This document shows, piece after piece, positions 55,895 through 64,000 of a DNA stretch of 64,000 nucleotides. The position numbers and the translations under genes were made by a program. Location: positions 1,240,001 through 1,304,000 of the forward strand of contig NZ_JACHEG010000001.1 in the NCBI RefSeq assembly GCF_014201355.1, written 5' to 3'. A model generated the notes under the pieces. It did no database searches, was not told where the DNA came from, and was given only the letters and a program-made list of their open reading frames with translations. The DNA comes from Aliirhizobium wenxiniae. Its GTDB lineage: Bacteria > Pseudomonadota > Alphaproteobacteria > Rhizobiales > Rhizobiaceae. Every line of letters starts with the position of its first letter. Positions within the stretch are counted from its first letter, which is position 1.

Positions 55895-56641
55895 TCAATG
55901 CCCCGGATGCAGGGCGTCATTGAGATACATGCAGGTCAGCATGGTGAAGACATAGGCCTGGATACCTGCCATCATGAATTCCAGCGCCGTAATCGCGACA
56001 GTCATGAACAGCGGGAGTACGGCGCCGACCATCCCGAGCACGCCAAACCCGCCAAGCGAGACGACGAAGCCGGCAAAGACCTTGAGCGTGATATGCCCCG
56101 CCAACATCACCGCGAAAAGGCGCACTGAATGGCTGACCGGACGCGATATGTAGGAAATCACCTCGATCGGCACGATGATCGGTGCCAGCACCATCGGCAC
56201 GTCCGCCGGCATGAACAGTCGGAAGAAACCGAAGCCGTTGCGCACGATCCCGTATAGCGTAACGAGAGCGAAGACGAGCGCGGCCAGGGCAAATGTCACC
56301 ACGATCTGCGCGGTAACAGTGAAGGCGTAGGGGAACATGCCGATCATGTTTGCCACGAGAATGAACATGAACAGCGAGAAGACGAAGGGGAAGAAGCGCA
56401 TGCCGCTTTCTCCCGCATTGTCCTTCAGCACCTTCATGACGAATTCATAGAGCAGCTCCGCACTCGATTGCCACCGGCCGGGCACGAGCGCCCGGCCACT
56501 GGAAGCAAAGAGCAGGAAGGCGCTGGCGATCGCGACCGTCAGCACCATATGGGCTGATGCATTGGTAAAACTCAGGTCCACGCCCGCAATGCCGATATCG
56601 ACAAGCGTCTTGATTTCGAACTGTTCAATGGGTCCGGCCAT
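55895..56641 (-). CDS. atpB: F0F1 ATP synthase subunit a (orphan copy)
   Basis: A 248-residue subunit a, about the usual length. The essential Arg is in [14 protein letters not shown], with [18 protein letters not shown] and [21 protein letters not shown] at the C-terminus. ATG 56641 has AGAGGAC upstream. In rhizobia atpB normally lies in an atpI-B-E-F-F' cluster; here there is no other ATP synthase gene on either side. It also differs at many positions from the standard rhizobial AtpB I remember, so it may be a second, diverged copy. Confidence 0.9.
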   Translation of the reverse strand: MAGPIEQFEIKTLVDIGIAGVDLSFTNASAHMVLTVAIASAFLLFASSGRALVPGRWQSSAELLYEFVMKVLKDNAGESGMRFFPFVFSLFMFILVANMIGMFPYAFTVTAQIVVTFALAALVFALVTLYGIVRNGFGFFRLFMPADVPMVLAPIIVPIEVISYISRPVSHSVRLFAVMLAGHITLKVFAGFVVSLGGFGVLGMVGAVLPLFMTVAITALEFMMAGIQAYVFTMLTCMYLNDALHPGH

Positions 56642-56902
56642 AATGTCCTCTGTGATGAAACGGACACGCCAAAACACGCTGCACCGGCAAAGCAAAAGCA
56701 TTGCCGGACAAGCGAGTTTCGCGAACCGTCGAGACTACAGGATTGGGAAAAGTGTTCGCTGGCGGCATACCGATCTCGTTTAAGAGAAGGGGCCGTCCCC
56801 GGAACGTTTCAAGGCGCAGGTCGTCCAGCGCAACGGCTTATTAGCGATGTCTACGCTCCGATGCAACGACCCAAGGAGATGGCTTCACTAACTTGTTAGC
56901 CA
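56642..56902. other. Intergenic region upstream of orphan atpB
   Basis: No credible gene on either strand; it should hold the atpB promoter (minus strand). No obvious operator or terminator is seen. Confidence 0.5.
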
Positions 56903-57637
56903 TTACCCCTTCCGCGGATCATCTCGCTTCTCCAGAAGCTCGATCTGGATTTGCTGAAGTTCGGCAAGCCGTTCCCATTGCTTGGCCATCTGGTGATCGA
57001 TCTTCTCGTGCAATTGCCGGATTTCGAGTTCGGCGCGCAGGTTGATCATGTAGTCGTTCTCGGCCCGCAGACGGTCCTTCTCCTCCTGCCGCTTCTGGCT
57101 CATCATGATCACCGGTGCCTGCAGGGCAGCCAGGCAGGAGAGAACGAGATTGAGAAGGATGAACGGATAGGGATCGAAAGGATGGGCAAAAACGCCGACG
57201 AGATTGATCGCCATCCAGATCACCAGAACGGCGATAAAGGACAGGATGAAAGTCCACGAACCGCCGAAGGACGCCACCTTGTCGGCAACACGCTCGCCGA
57301 AACTGGGTTTCTTATCGACCGCTGTTGCAGAATTCGTCTGCACCGTCAGCGTTCCCTTTTCAAAGCTGTCCAGAACATGTCGGTCGAGATCGGAAAGCTC
57401 CCCACGCTCTTCTTCCAGAAGCCTCTCGACATAGCGGCGCCGAAAGCGCGCAAGATCCTCGTCGCAGATCAGGCTCGTGGGAGCGCAGTCTGTGACCTCT
57501 TCGGCAATCATCTCGTAGAGATGCGGCCTGAGACTGCCGGCCTTGTGCAGCTTCGACAACGGAAAGGTCCTGCCGCAGACGATACATTGGCCAGTCCTGG
57601 CCTGTCCGTTTTTGGCGAGCGAGGAGTGATTATTCAT
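56903..57637 (-). CDS. DUF1003 membrane protein
   Basis: A 244-residue protein. N-terminal CIVCGRTF with a CxxC pair, then a cytosolic helical segment. Two membrane helices follow (FILSFIAVLVIWMAINLVG and FILLNLVLSCLAALQAPVIMM), and a coiled-coil tail with RAELEIRQLHEKIDHQMAKQ. The pattern matches DUF1003. Its start overlaps the last 8 bases of the ABC gene, so the two proteins are translationally coupled and may act together. Function unknown. Confidence 0.88.
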   Translation of the reverse strand: MNNHSSLAKNGQARTGQCIVCGRTFPLSKLHKAGSLRPHLYEMIAEEVTDCAPTSLICDEDLARFRRRYVERLLEEERGELSDLDRHVLDSFEKGTLTVQTNSATAVDKKPSFGERVADKVASFGGSWTFILSFIAVLVIWMAINLVGVFAHPFDPYPFILLNLVLSCLAALQAPVIMMSQKRQEEKDRLRAENDYMINLRAELEIRQLHEKIDHQMAKQWERLAELQQIQIELLEKRDDPRKG

Positions 57638-59438
57638 GCAGTTTCACCGACGTTTGGGGCGCTGTCTCGCCCATTTCCATTCCCCCGTTCGGATGAAGCG
57701 GCGCAACATGGTAGATCTTCGGCTTGAACCGATTGGCGAAGTCTTCTGAGCGACCGACATAGATGAGGGTCGTGCCTTCAAGGCCTTCGAGAACACCGAT
57801 CAGTTGCACGCGCACCTCCGGCTCCAACCCTTCCAGGACGTCGTCCATGACGAGCCAGTCCGGTTTGCGCAGGACCGCATTGGCCACCTGCAATGCCGCT
57901 TCCTCCTCCTTGTCGAGAACCCGATCCCAGCGCTCTACCTTGTCCAGTTGCCCGACATAACGATCGAGGCCCACTTGCAGCAGAGCAGCCTTCAACGCCT
58001 CGTCGGTGACATCGGGAATACCTGATGGGTAGGTAATGGCCTCGCGCAGCTTCGCAGTCGGCAGATAGCCCTCCTGGGGCATCAGGATCATCCTTTCTGC
58101 CTGCGGCAGCCGGATTTCGCCCCTGCCCCAGGGCCATATTCCGGCAAGCGCCTGGAAGAACAGGTGGCGATCCGTACCGGGATCTCCATTGACCATCACC
58201 CGCTCTCCGGGTTCGACCGTGAACCCATCTTCTTTCAGTTTGATGCCGTGCCCGTCGGCTCCCATGTCCGGCTCGCCATAAACCTCGACACCCCTCACAG
58301 AGACCCCATCGCCTTCTACGCCGTGCTGGTAGTTGATGACTTGGCCCTCCTTTGCAGGTGTATCGGCCATCAGCAATGCATTGCGGAAGAAGGAAACGCG
58401 GGCGAGTGTGGCCCGCCAGTCGGCGATGACGCTGAAATTCTGCACATACCAGCGCAACGCCGTATTCACCTGGTTGAACGCCCCAACCGCCATCATCAAA
58501 CCGCCAAATGTCAGTTCGCCGGAAAAATACATCGGCGAGGCAATGATGATCGGCGCCACAAGCGCCAGCCAGCCGAAACCGGATGAGACCCAGGTGAGAT
58601 TGGTCAGCGCCCAGGCAAGCTTGCGCAGCATGCCGAGCACGCCGCCGATCGCATCCTGCACCCGGGCAAGCTCGCTCGGCTCGCCGCGCGCAAGGGTGAT
58701 CGGCTTCAGGTTCTCGTTGGCGCGAACCAGCGCGGAGCGAAGATCCGCCTCGCGCGCATAACGATCGGCATTGAGCCTTGCCAGCATGCTGCCGACGACA
58801 TTGCTGAGCACCGACCCCGTCAGCGCATAAAGGATGGTTGCCCAGAGCATGTAGCCCGGAATGACGACGTGATGACCGGCGATGTTGAAGCCGAAATCCG
58901 TCGAAATCGCCCAGAGCACGCCGATGAAGCTGCCGAGCAGGATGGTCGAATTGACAAGACCGATAGCCAGCGCCGTAGTGTTCTCCGCAAGGATGCGGGT
59001 ATCCTCATGCAGACGCTGGTCGGGATTATTGGCGATCGATCCCGCGCCCGCGAGCTTCAGCGCCCGCCCCGGCGTCAGCCATACATTGGCGAGATCGCGT
59101 GCCAGCCCTTCGCGCATCTTCAGTGCGGTAATCTGGTTCAGCCATGTCTGGATCACGTTGAGCAGCGTCAGGCAGAAGGCGATGATACCGAACACACCGA
59201 GCTGCTTGAGGAAGCCTGCCATGTCGCGCCGCTCGAGCGCATCGTAAAACGGTCCGTTCCACTCGTTCAATCGATAGGTCGCATAGGTCGTCGCAATGAT
59301 GATGACCAGAAGCGCGATCGCCAGAAGCACAAGCTGGCGGCGCACCGGCGATGCCCAGAATGCTCCCATCATCATGCGGAGCTGGCCGGAAAGCGGAAGT
59401 TCATAAGGTTCGGTGGCTGCTGCGGCCGCGTTAGACAT
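57630..59438 (-). CDS. SbmA/BacA-YddA-type ABC transporter with degenerate ATPase domain
   Basis: A 602-residue fusion of an ABC_membrane_2 domain (about 20-330; hallmarks YRLNEWNGPFYDALE and NPDQRLHEDTRI) and an ABC domain. The P-loop reads NGDPGTDRH (417-425): the Lys and Ser/Thr are Arg and His. The signature position is LDKEEE (508-513) rather than LSxGE. Walker B ends D532-D533, with Asp in place of catalytic Glu, and the switch His is Arg563. Gln455 of the Q-loop is kept. It probably cannot hydrolyse ATP normally and may work like SbmA/BacA, which use the proton gradient. Coupled to DUF1003. Confidence 0.88.
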   Translation of the reverse strand: MSNAAAAATEPYELPLSGQLRMMMGAFWASPVRRQLVLLAIALLVIIIATTYATYRLNEWNGPFYDALERRDMAGFLKQLGVFGIIAFCLTLLNVIQTWLNQITALKMREGLARDLANVWLTPGRALKLAGAGSIANNPDQRLHEDTRILAENTTALAIGLVNSTILLGSFIGVLWAISTDFGFNIAGHHVVIPGYMLWATILYALTGSVLSNVVGSMLARLNADRYAREADLRSALVRANENLKPITLARGEPSELARVQDAIGGVLGMLRKLAWALTNLTWVSSGFGWLALVAPIIIASPMYFSGELTFGGLMMAVGAFNQVNTALRWYVQNFSVIADWRATLARVSFFRNALLMADTPAKEGQVINYQHGVEGDGVSVRGVEVYGEPDMGADGHGIKLKEDGFTVEPGERVMVNGDPGTDRHLFFQALAGIWPWGRGEIRLPQAERMILMPQEGYLPTAKLREAITYPSGIPDVTDEALKAALLQVGLDRYVGQLDKVERWDRVLDKEEEAALQVANAVLRKPDWLVMDDVLEGLEPEVRVQLIGVLEGLEGTTLIYVGRSEDFANRFKPKIYHVAPLHPNGGMEMGETAPQTSVKLHE

Positions 59439-59791
59439 CTGCGACTGGCTCCTCTCGCAATGTCATGACTCTATGCTTCCTGCAGACTTACCACGCGGTA
59501 AAGGGTTGTACAGGCGGAGGCGCTTCACCTTCGGTTTCCGCTTGTCATCACTTTATACTGGGCAACCATGGGGCTGAATTGGAAGAACGTGCTGCCATAA
59601 ATCGATCTCACCCTGTTTCGCCTAAGCAATAACCGCGCAATCGTCCTTGCTTTCTTCTTCCGCATTGCACAAACTTAGCCGCAATAGTGATGCACCGGCC
59701 CACTGAACGAGGCCGAAAAACAGCATCCGCGGGAACGCCCTGACAAGGGGAAAACGGGAGCGCCCAGAATAAGGGCATTCGAAGGGACAGC
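59439..59791. promoter_or_regulatory. Divergent promoter region, ABC / transglutaminase genes
   Basis: 353 bases without a credible gene. It should hold promoters for both divergent units. AAGGGAC precedes the transglutaminase ATG. No clear operator is seen. Confidence 0.45.
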
Positions 59792-62700
59792 ATGTCGATC
59801 AAGGCAAGCATCTATCATCTCACCCACTACAAATACGACAAGCCCGTCCGTCTCGGACCCCAGATCATCCGCCTCAAGCCCGCCGCGCATTCGCGCACGA
59901 AAGTGCTGTCGCATTCGCTCAAGGTCACGCCGGAAAACCACTTCGTCAACCTGCAGCAGGACCCTTACGGCAACTATCTCGCGCGGTTCGTTTTCCCGGA
60001 CCCGGTCACCGAATTCAAGATCGAGGTCGATCTTGTCGCCGACATGACGGTCTACAACCCCTTCGATTTTTTCGTCGAGGAAGAGGCCACCAAATGGCCA
60101 TTCAAATATCCTGAAGACTTGGTCGAGGATCTCTCGATCTACATGATCCCCGAACCGCCCGGCCCGGCGCTGGTCGATTACCTGAAGAATTTCGACATGT
60201 CTCCGGACCAGCCGACTGTCGATATGATCGTCGGGATCAACGCCCGGCTGCAGCAAGCCATCAACTATGTCATCCGTATGGAACCCGGCGTCCAGACGCC
60301 GGAGGAAACGTTGGCGGCAGCACTCGGCTCCTGCCGCGATACGAGCTGGCTGCTCGTCCAGATCCTGCGCAATCTCGGCTTTGCCACACGCTTCGTTTCC
60401 GGCTACCTCATCCAGCTCACGCCGGACCTGAAAGCGCTTGACGGTCCCTCCGGCACCGAGGTGGATTTCACCGATCTTCACGCCTGGTGCGAAGTCTATC
60501 TTCCCGGCGCCGGCTGGGTCGGCCTCGACCCGACCTCCGGCCTTTTGACCGGCGAGAGCCATATTCCGCTCGCGGCAACACCGCATTACCGCAATGCCGC
60601 GCCGATCTCCGGCGGTTATTTCGGCGAGGCCGAAACATCTTTCGACTTCGCGATGAACATCGCCCGCGTCGCCGAACATCCGCGCATCACCAAGCCGTTT
60701 TCCGATGAGAGCTGGGAAGCACTGAACGAACTCGGCGAACAGGTGGATCGCCTTCTGACAGCACAGGACGTGCGTCTCACCATGGGTGGCGAGCCGACCT
60801 TCGTGTCGATCGATGACTTCGAATCCGACGAATGGAACACCGGTGCCGTCGGCCCCACCAAGCGGGAAAAGGCAGACATCCTGATCCGTCGCCTGCGCGA
60901 AAAATTCGCTCCGGGCGGTTTTCTGCATTATGGCCAGGGCAAGTGGTATCCGGGCGAAAGTCTGCCGCGCTGGACCTTCTCGCTCTACTGGCGCAAGGAC
61001 GGCAAGCCGATCTGGCAGAACCCGGACCTCGTCGCACAGGAAGGCGGCGACCATGGCGTCAGCGAAGACGATTCGCAAAATTTCCTGACTGCCCTGGCCG
61101 GCGAACTCGGCATCGAACCCGACATGGTGATGCCGGCCTATGAAGACCCGGCCGAATGGATCATCAAGGAAGGCTCGCTTCCGGACAATGTCGATCCATC
61201 CAATTCCAGGCTCAAGGATCCGGAAGAGCGCAACCGCATCGCCCGCGTTTTCGAGCGTGGCCTGACAAAACCGACCGGCCATGTCCTGCCTGTGCAAGCG
61301 TGGAACGCGCAAGCTGGCGGCACGCCCGTCAGCCGCCGCTGGATCAGCGAAAAATGGCGCACCCGCCGGGGCCGCATCTTTCTCGTTCCCGGCGACAGCC
61401 CTGTCGGTTATCGCCTACCACTCGGTACTCTACCCTATATTCCGCCGTCTCAGTTTCCCTATATCCATGAGGCCGACCCGTCGATCCCGCGTGGCGCACT
61501 GCCGGCTACGTTCGTGCCCGCCGGGCATGCATCGCAAGGCCGGGCCATGCCGGAATCCTCCTTCAAGGCGGGCGACCCAACCAATCTCGGCCGTATCGAG
61601 CAGACACTGGGTGAGATCGGCGGTGCTGTCCGCACCGCAATTTCCGTAGAGCCGCGCGATGGCCGCCTTTGTGTCTTCATGCCGCCTGTCGAAAGGATCG
61701 AGGACTATCTCGAACTGATCGCAGCCGCCGAAAATGCTGCCGCCAGGCTGGGCCTGCCGGTGCATATAGAGGGTTACGCACCGCCGCATGATGAGCGCAT
61801 CAACGTCATCCGCGTCGCCCCCGATCCCGGCGTCATCGAAGTCAATATCCATCCGGCCTCGAGCTGGAAGGAAACCGTCGACATCACCACCGCGATCTAT
61901 GAGGAGGCGCGTCAGAGCCGCCTCGGCGCTGACAAGTTCATGATCGACGGCCGCCACACCGGCACCGGCGGCGGCAACCATGTCGTGGTCGGCGGCGCCA
62001 ATCCGAATGACAGCCCCTTCCTGCGCCGGCCTGACCTGCTGAAAAGCCTCGTGCTGCACTGGCAGCGCCACCCGTCGCTTTCCTATCTCTTTTCCGGCCT
62101 GTTCATCGGCCCGACCTCACAGGCGCCGCGGATCGACGAGGCCCGCCACGATAGTCTCTACGAGTTGGAAATCGCGCTCGCCCAGGTGCCCGCTCCCGGA
62201 CAGGGCGTGCCGCCGCTTCCCTGGCTGGTCGACCGCCTGTTCCGCAATCTTTTGACCGACGTCACCGGCAACACCCACCGTTCGGAAATCTGCATCGACA
62301 AGCTGTTTTCCCCAGACGGCCCGACCGGCCGCCTCGGCCTTGTCGAATTCCGCGGTTTCGAAATGCCGCCGAATGCCCGCATGTCGCTTGCCCAGCAGCT
62401 TCTGGTGCGTGCGCTGATCGCCCGCTTCTGGAAGAACCCGGCTCAGGGCAAATTCGTCCGCTGGGGCACGGCGCTCGCCGACCGTTTCATGCTCGGCCAT
62501 TACGTCTGGGCCGATTTCATGGACGTGCTGCAGGACCTGCGCGAAAACGGCTTCGATCTCAGGCCCGAATGGTTCGAGGCGCAGCTGGAATTCCGCTTCC
62601 CCTTCTTCGGCGAGGTCGAATATGAAGGCGCCAAGCTGGAACTGCGGCAGGCGCTTGAGCCGTGGCACGTCATGGGCGAACAGGGCGCGATCGGCGGCAC

Positions 62701-63145
62701 CGTGCGTTACGTCGACAGTTCCGTCGAGCGCCTTCAGGTGAGGCTGGAGACCTCCAACCCGGCCCGCTACACCGTCACTTGCAATGGCCGCGCGGTCCCC
62801 TTGAAGCAAACCGGGCAATCCGATGTCTCGGTCGCCGGCGTGCGTTTCAAGGCATGGCAACCGTCATCCGGCCTGCACCCCGTCCTGCCGGTTAACACAC
62901 CGCTTACATTCGACATTTATGATACATGGTCCGGCCGCGCGATTGGCGGCTGCAGATATCATGTTGCGCATCCGGGCGGCCGCAATTATGAGACCTTCCC
63001 GGTGAACGGCAACGAGGCGGAAGCGCGGCGTCTGGCGCGGTTCGAGCCCTGGGGTCACACGGCGGGATTTTATCCCCTTTTGCCGGAGACGCCTTCGCCC
63101 GAATTCCCCCTGACGCTCGATCTCCGCCGGCCGCAAGGAGTATGA
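59792..63145 (+). CDS. Transglutaminase-like / DUF2126 fusion protein
   Basis: A 1117-residue cytosolic protein. N-terminal bacterial transglutaminase-like domain (about 1-290) with catalytic Cys in [16 protein letters not shown], His in [10 protein letters not shown] and Asp in WVGLDPTSG. The DUF2126 part (about 310-1100) includes [35 protein letters not shown] and [12 protein letters not shown], resembling carboxylate-amine ligase folds. Known genomic partners are circularly permuted ATP-grasp, alpha-E and Anbu protease genes; the ATP-grasp gene follows. Predicted to make or cleave amide/isopeptide-linked peptides; the product is unknown. Confidence 0.92.
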   Translation: MSIKASIYHLTHYKYDKPVRLGPQIIRLKPAAHSRTKVLSHSLKVTPENHFVNLQQDPYGNYLARFVFPDPVTEFKIEVDLVADMTVYNPFDFFVEEEATKWPFKYPEDLVEDLSIYMIPEPPGPALVDYLKNFDMSPDQPTVDMIVGINARLQQAINYVIRMEPGVQTPEETLAAALGSCRDTSWLLVQILRNLGFATRFVSGYLIQLTPDLKALDGPSGTEVDFTDLHAWCEVYLPGAGWVGLDPTSGLLTGESHIPLAATPHYRNAAPISGGYFGEAETSFDFAMNIARVAEHPRITKPFSDESWEALNELGEQVDRLLTAQDVRLTMGGEPTFVSIDDFESDEWNTGAVGPTKREKADILIRRLREKFAPGGFLHYGQGKWYPGESLPRWTFSLYWRKDGKPIWQNPDLVAQEGGDHGVSEDDSQNFLTALAGELGIEPDMVMPAYEDPAEWIIKEGSLPDNVDPSNSRLKDPEERNRIARVFERGLTKPTGHVLPVQAWNAQAGGTPVSRRWISEKWRTRRGRIFLVPGDSPVGYRLPLGTLPYIPPSQFPYIHEADPSIPRGALPATFVPAGHASQGRAMPESSFKAGDPTNLGRIEQTLGEIGGAVRTAISVEPRDGRLCVFMPPVERIEDYLELIAAAENAAARLGLPVHIEGYAPPHDERINVIRVAPDPGVIEVNIHPASSWKETVDITTAIYEEARQSRLGADKFMIDGRHTGTGGGNHVVVGGANPNDSPFLRRPDLLKSLVLHWQRHPSLSYLFSGLFIGPTSQAPRIDEARHDSLYELEIALAQVPAPGQGVPPLPWLVDRLFRNLLTDVTGNTHRSEICIDKLFSPDGPTGRLGLVEFRGFEMPPNARMSLAQQLLVRALIARFWKNPAQGKFVRWGTALADRFMLGHYVWADFMDVLQDLRENGFDLRPEWFEAQLEFRFPFFGEVEYEGAKLELRQALEPWHVMGEQGAIGGTVRYVDSSVERLQVRLETSNPARYTVTCNGRAVPLKQTGQSDVSVAGVRFKAWQPSSGLHPVLPVNTPLTFDIYDTWSGRAIGGCRYHVAHPGGRNYETFPVNGNEAEARRLARFEPWGHTAGFYPLLPETPSPEFPLTLDLRRPQGV

Positions 63146-63151
63146 CGCGAA

Positions 63152-64000
63152 TTGACGACTGGCACGGCGAGCGAACGACGCATGGATGAGGAGATCGAAC
63201 ACGATCCGATCCTCGGTTATGCCGCGCTCCCCGGCGTGGCCGACGAGATGCTCGATGCCCGCGGCGAGATCAAGCCCGTCTGGCAGAACCTGATCGCCCA
63301 TCTGAGCCGCCTGTCGGAAGGCGATCTTTACGAACGTTTCGCCCGCGCCGACCGTTATCTGCGCGATGCCGGCGTTTTCTACCGCACCTATGGCGGCACC
63401 GGCCCCGGCGGCACCGGCGAGCGCAACTGGCCGCTCTCGCATATCCCGGTCCTTATCCAGCAAGATGAGTGGCAGAACATCTCTCGCGGCCTGCAACAGC
63501 GCGCCGACCTGCTCGAGGCGATGATCGCCGATATCTATGGTGAAAACCGGCTGGTGCAGGAAGGCTTTGTGCCGCCGCAGCTGATTGCCGCCAATCCGGA
63601 ATTCCTGCGTCCGCTCGTCGGTGTAAAGCCGGTCGGCGGCCATTACCTGCATTTCTGCTCCTTCGAGATCGGTCGCGGCCCGGATGGCAACTGGTGGGTT
63701 CTGGCAGACCGCACCCAGGCACCTTCGGGTGCAGGCTTCGCACTGGAAAACCGCGTCGCTACAACCCGCGCCTTCTCCGACATCTATGGCGAGACCCACG
63801 TCCACCGCCTCGCCTCCTTCTTCGGCGCATTCCGCGATGCGCTGCAATCGCGCAAGCAATACCCGGATGACCGGATCGCCGTTCTTTCCCCCGGCCCGGC
63901 CAACGAAACCTATTTCGAACACGCCTATATCGCCCGTTATCTCGGCTTCATGCTGCTCGAAGGCGAAGACCTAACCGTCGTCAACAACCGCGTCATGGTT
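63152..64000 (+). CDS. Circularly permuted ATP-grasp protein (3' end outside window)
   Basis: Open for 283 codons and runs off the window. After the start, EHDPILGYAALPGVADEMLD, FYRTYGGTGPGGTGERNWPL, GGHYLHFCSFEIGRG and RTQAPSGAGFALENR are the N-terminal signatures of the circularly permuted type 2 ATP-grasp family (old DUF404/DUF407). Likely forms a peptide bond using ATP, partnered with the upstream transglutaminase-like protein. TTG 63152 lies about 10 bases after AAGGAGT; ATG 63182 in the same frame is the alternative. Confidence 0.88.
   Translation, partial: MTTGTASERRMDEEIEHDPILGYAALPGVADEMLDARGEIKPVWQNLIAHLSRLSEGDLYERFARADRYLRDAGVFYRTYGGTGPGGTGERNWPLSHIPVLIQQDEWQNISRGLQQRADLLEAMIADIYGENRLVQEGFVPPQLIAANPEFLRPLVGVKPVGGHYLHFCSFEIGRGPDGNWWVLADRTQAPSGAGFALENRVATTRAFSDIYGETHVHRLASFFGAFRDALQSRKQYPDDRIAVLSPGPANETYFEHAYIARYLGFMLLEGEDLTVVNNRVMV

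Noticed and set aside
59675..61312. 545-codon minus-strand open frame antisense to the transglutaminase gene
   Set aside because: Shadow of a clearly functional gene on the other strand; composition typical of antisense frames.

Overview
The window is about 60% GC and densely coded. It looks like chromosomal DNA of a member of the Rhizobiaceae (Agrobacterium/Rhizobium group). Supporting signs are an Omp10-type lipoprotein, homospermidine synthase, an Atu4866-family protein, CpdR next to N-formylglutamate amidohydrolase, a ROSE-type heat-shock leader, an AztD zinc chaperone with a Zur-like palindrome, and FbpABC iron uptake. No phage, integrase, IS element or CRISPR array is visible.

Layout. 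1-12.6 kb: end-truncated DUF882 (M15-like) protein, sigma-54 response regulator, oligoendopeptidase F, an SPFH/NfeD membrane pair, a queCDE queuosine operon behind a preQ1-I riboswitch, an SDR oxidoreductase, ferrochelatase, a secreted 5'-nucleotidase fused to LysM, and Omp10. 12.7-20.3 kb: homospermidine synthase, a pabB/pabC-like/heme N-demethylase operon, and a LysR regulator divergent from an SDR-CMD-Atu4866 operon. 20-31 kb: an SnoaL-like protein and arabinose-5-phosphate isomerase, a beta-barrel outer membrane protein, a FucP/GluP sugar transporter, GalU, an MltB-type transglycosylase, an SGNH-fold protein lacking catalytic residues, and a dicarboxylate carrier. 30-36.5 kb: glutamate synthase gltB and gltD with a previously easy-to-miss 52-residue membrane protein gene between them. 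37-47.4 kb: threonine aldolase, LysR and a bile-acid-symporter-family protein, Hsp20 behind a ROSE thermometer, aztD, an alpha/beta hydrolase, hisN, a strong small-RNA candidate, N-formylglutamate amidohydrolase, cpdR, tRNA-Val(GAC) and several very small genes. 47.4-64 kb: fbpABC iron importer, a UvrD-like helicase, TetR with a DUF308 protein, an EamA exporter, an orphan atpB, a DUF1003 protein with a pseudo-ATPase ABC transporter, and the start of a transglutaminase/ATP-grasp gene pair that runs off the window.

The most interesting points are: (i) an ABC transporter whose nucleotide-binding domain has lost the Walker A lysine, signature, catalytic Glu and switch His, translationally coupled to DUF1003; (ii) the gltB-gltD small membrane protein; (iii) a three-hairpin sRNA with anti-Shine-Dalgarno loops near 44.3 kb; (iv) three RNA or operator control elements readable from sequence (preQ1-I riboswitch, ROSE thermometer, Zur box); (v) an orphan atpB; and (vi) several perfect palindromes between genes. 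All names come from sequence recognition by eye; no database search was run.
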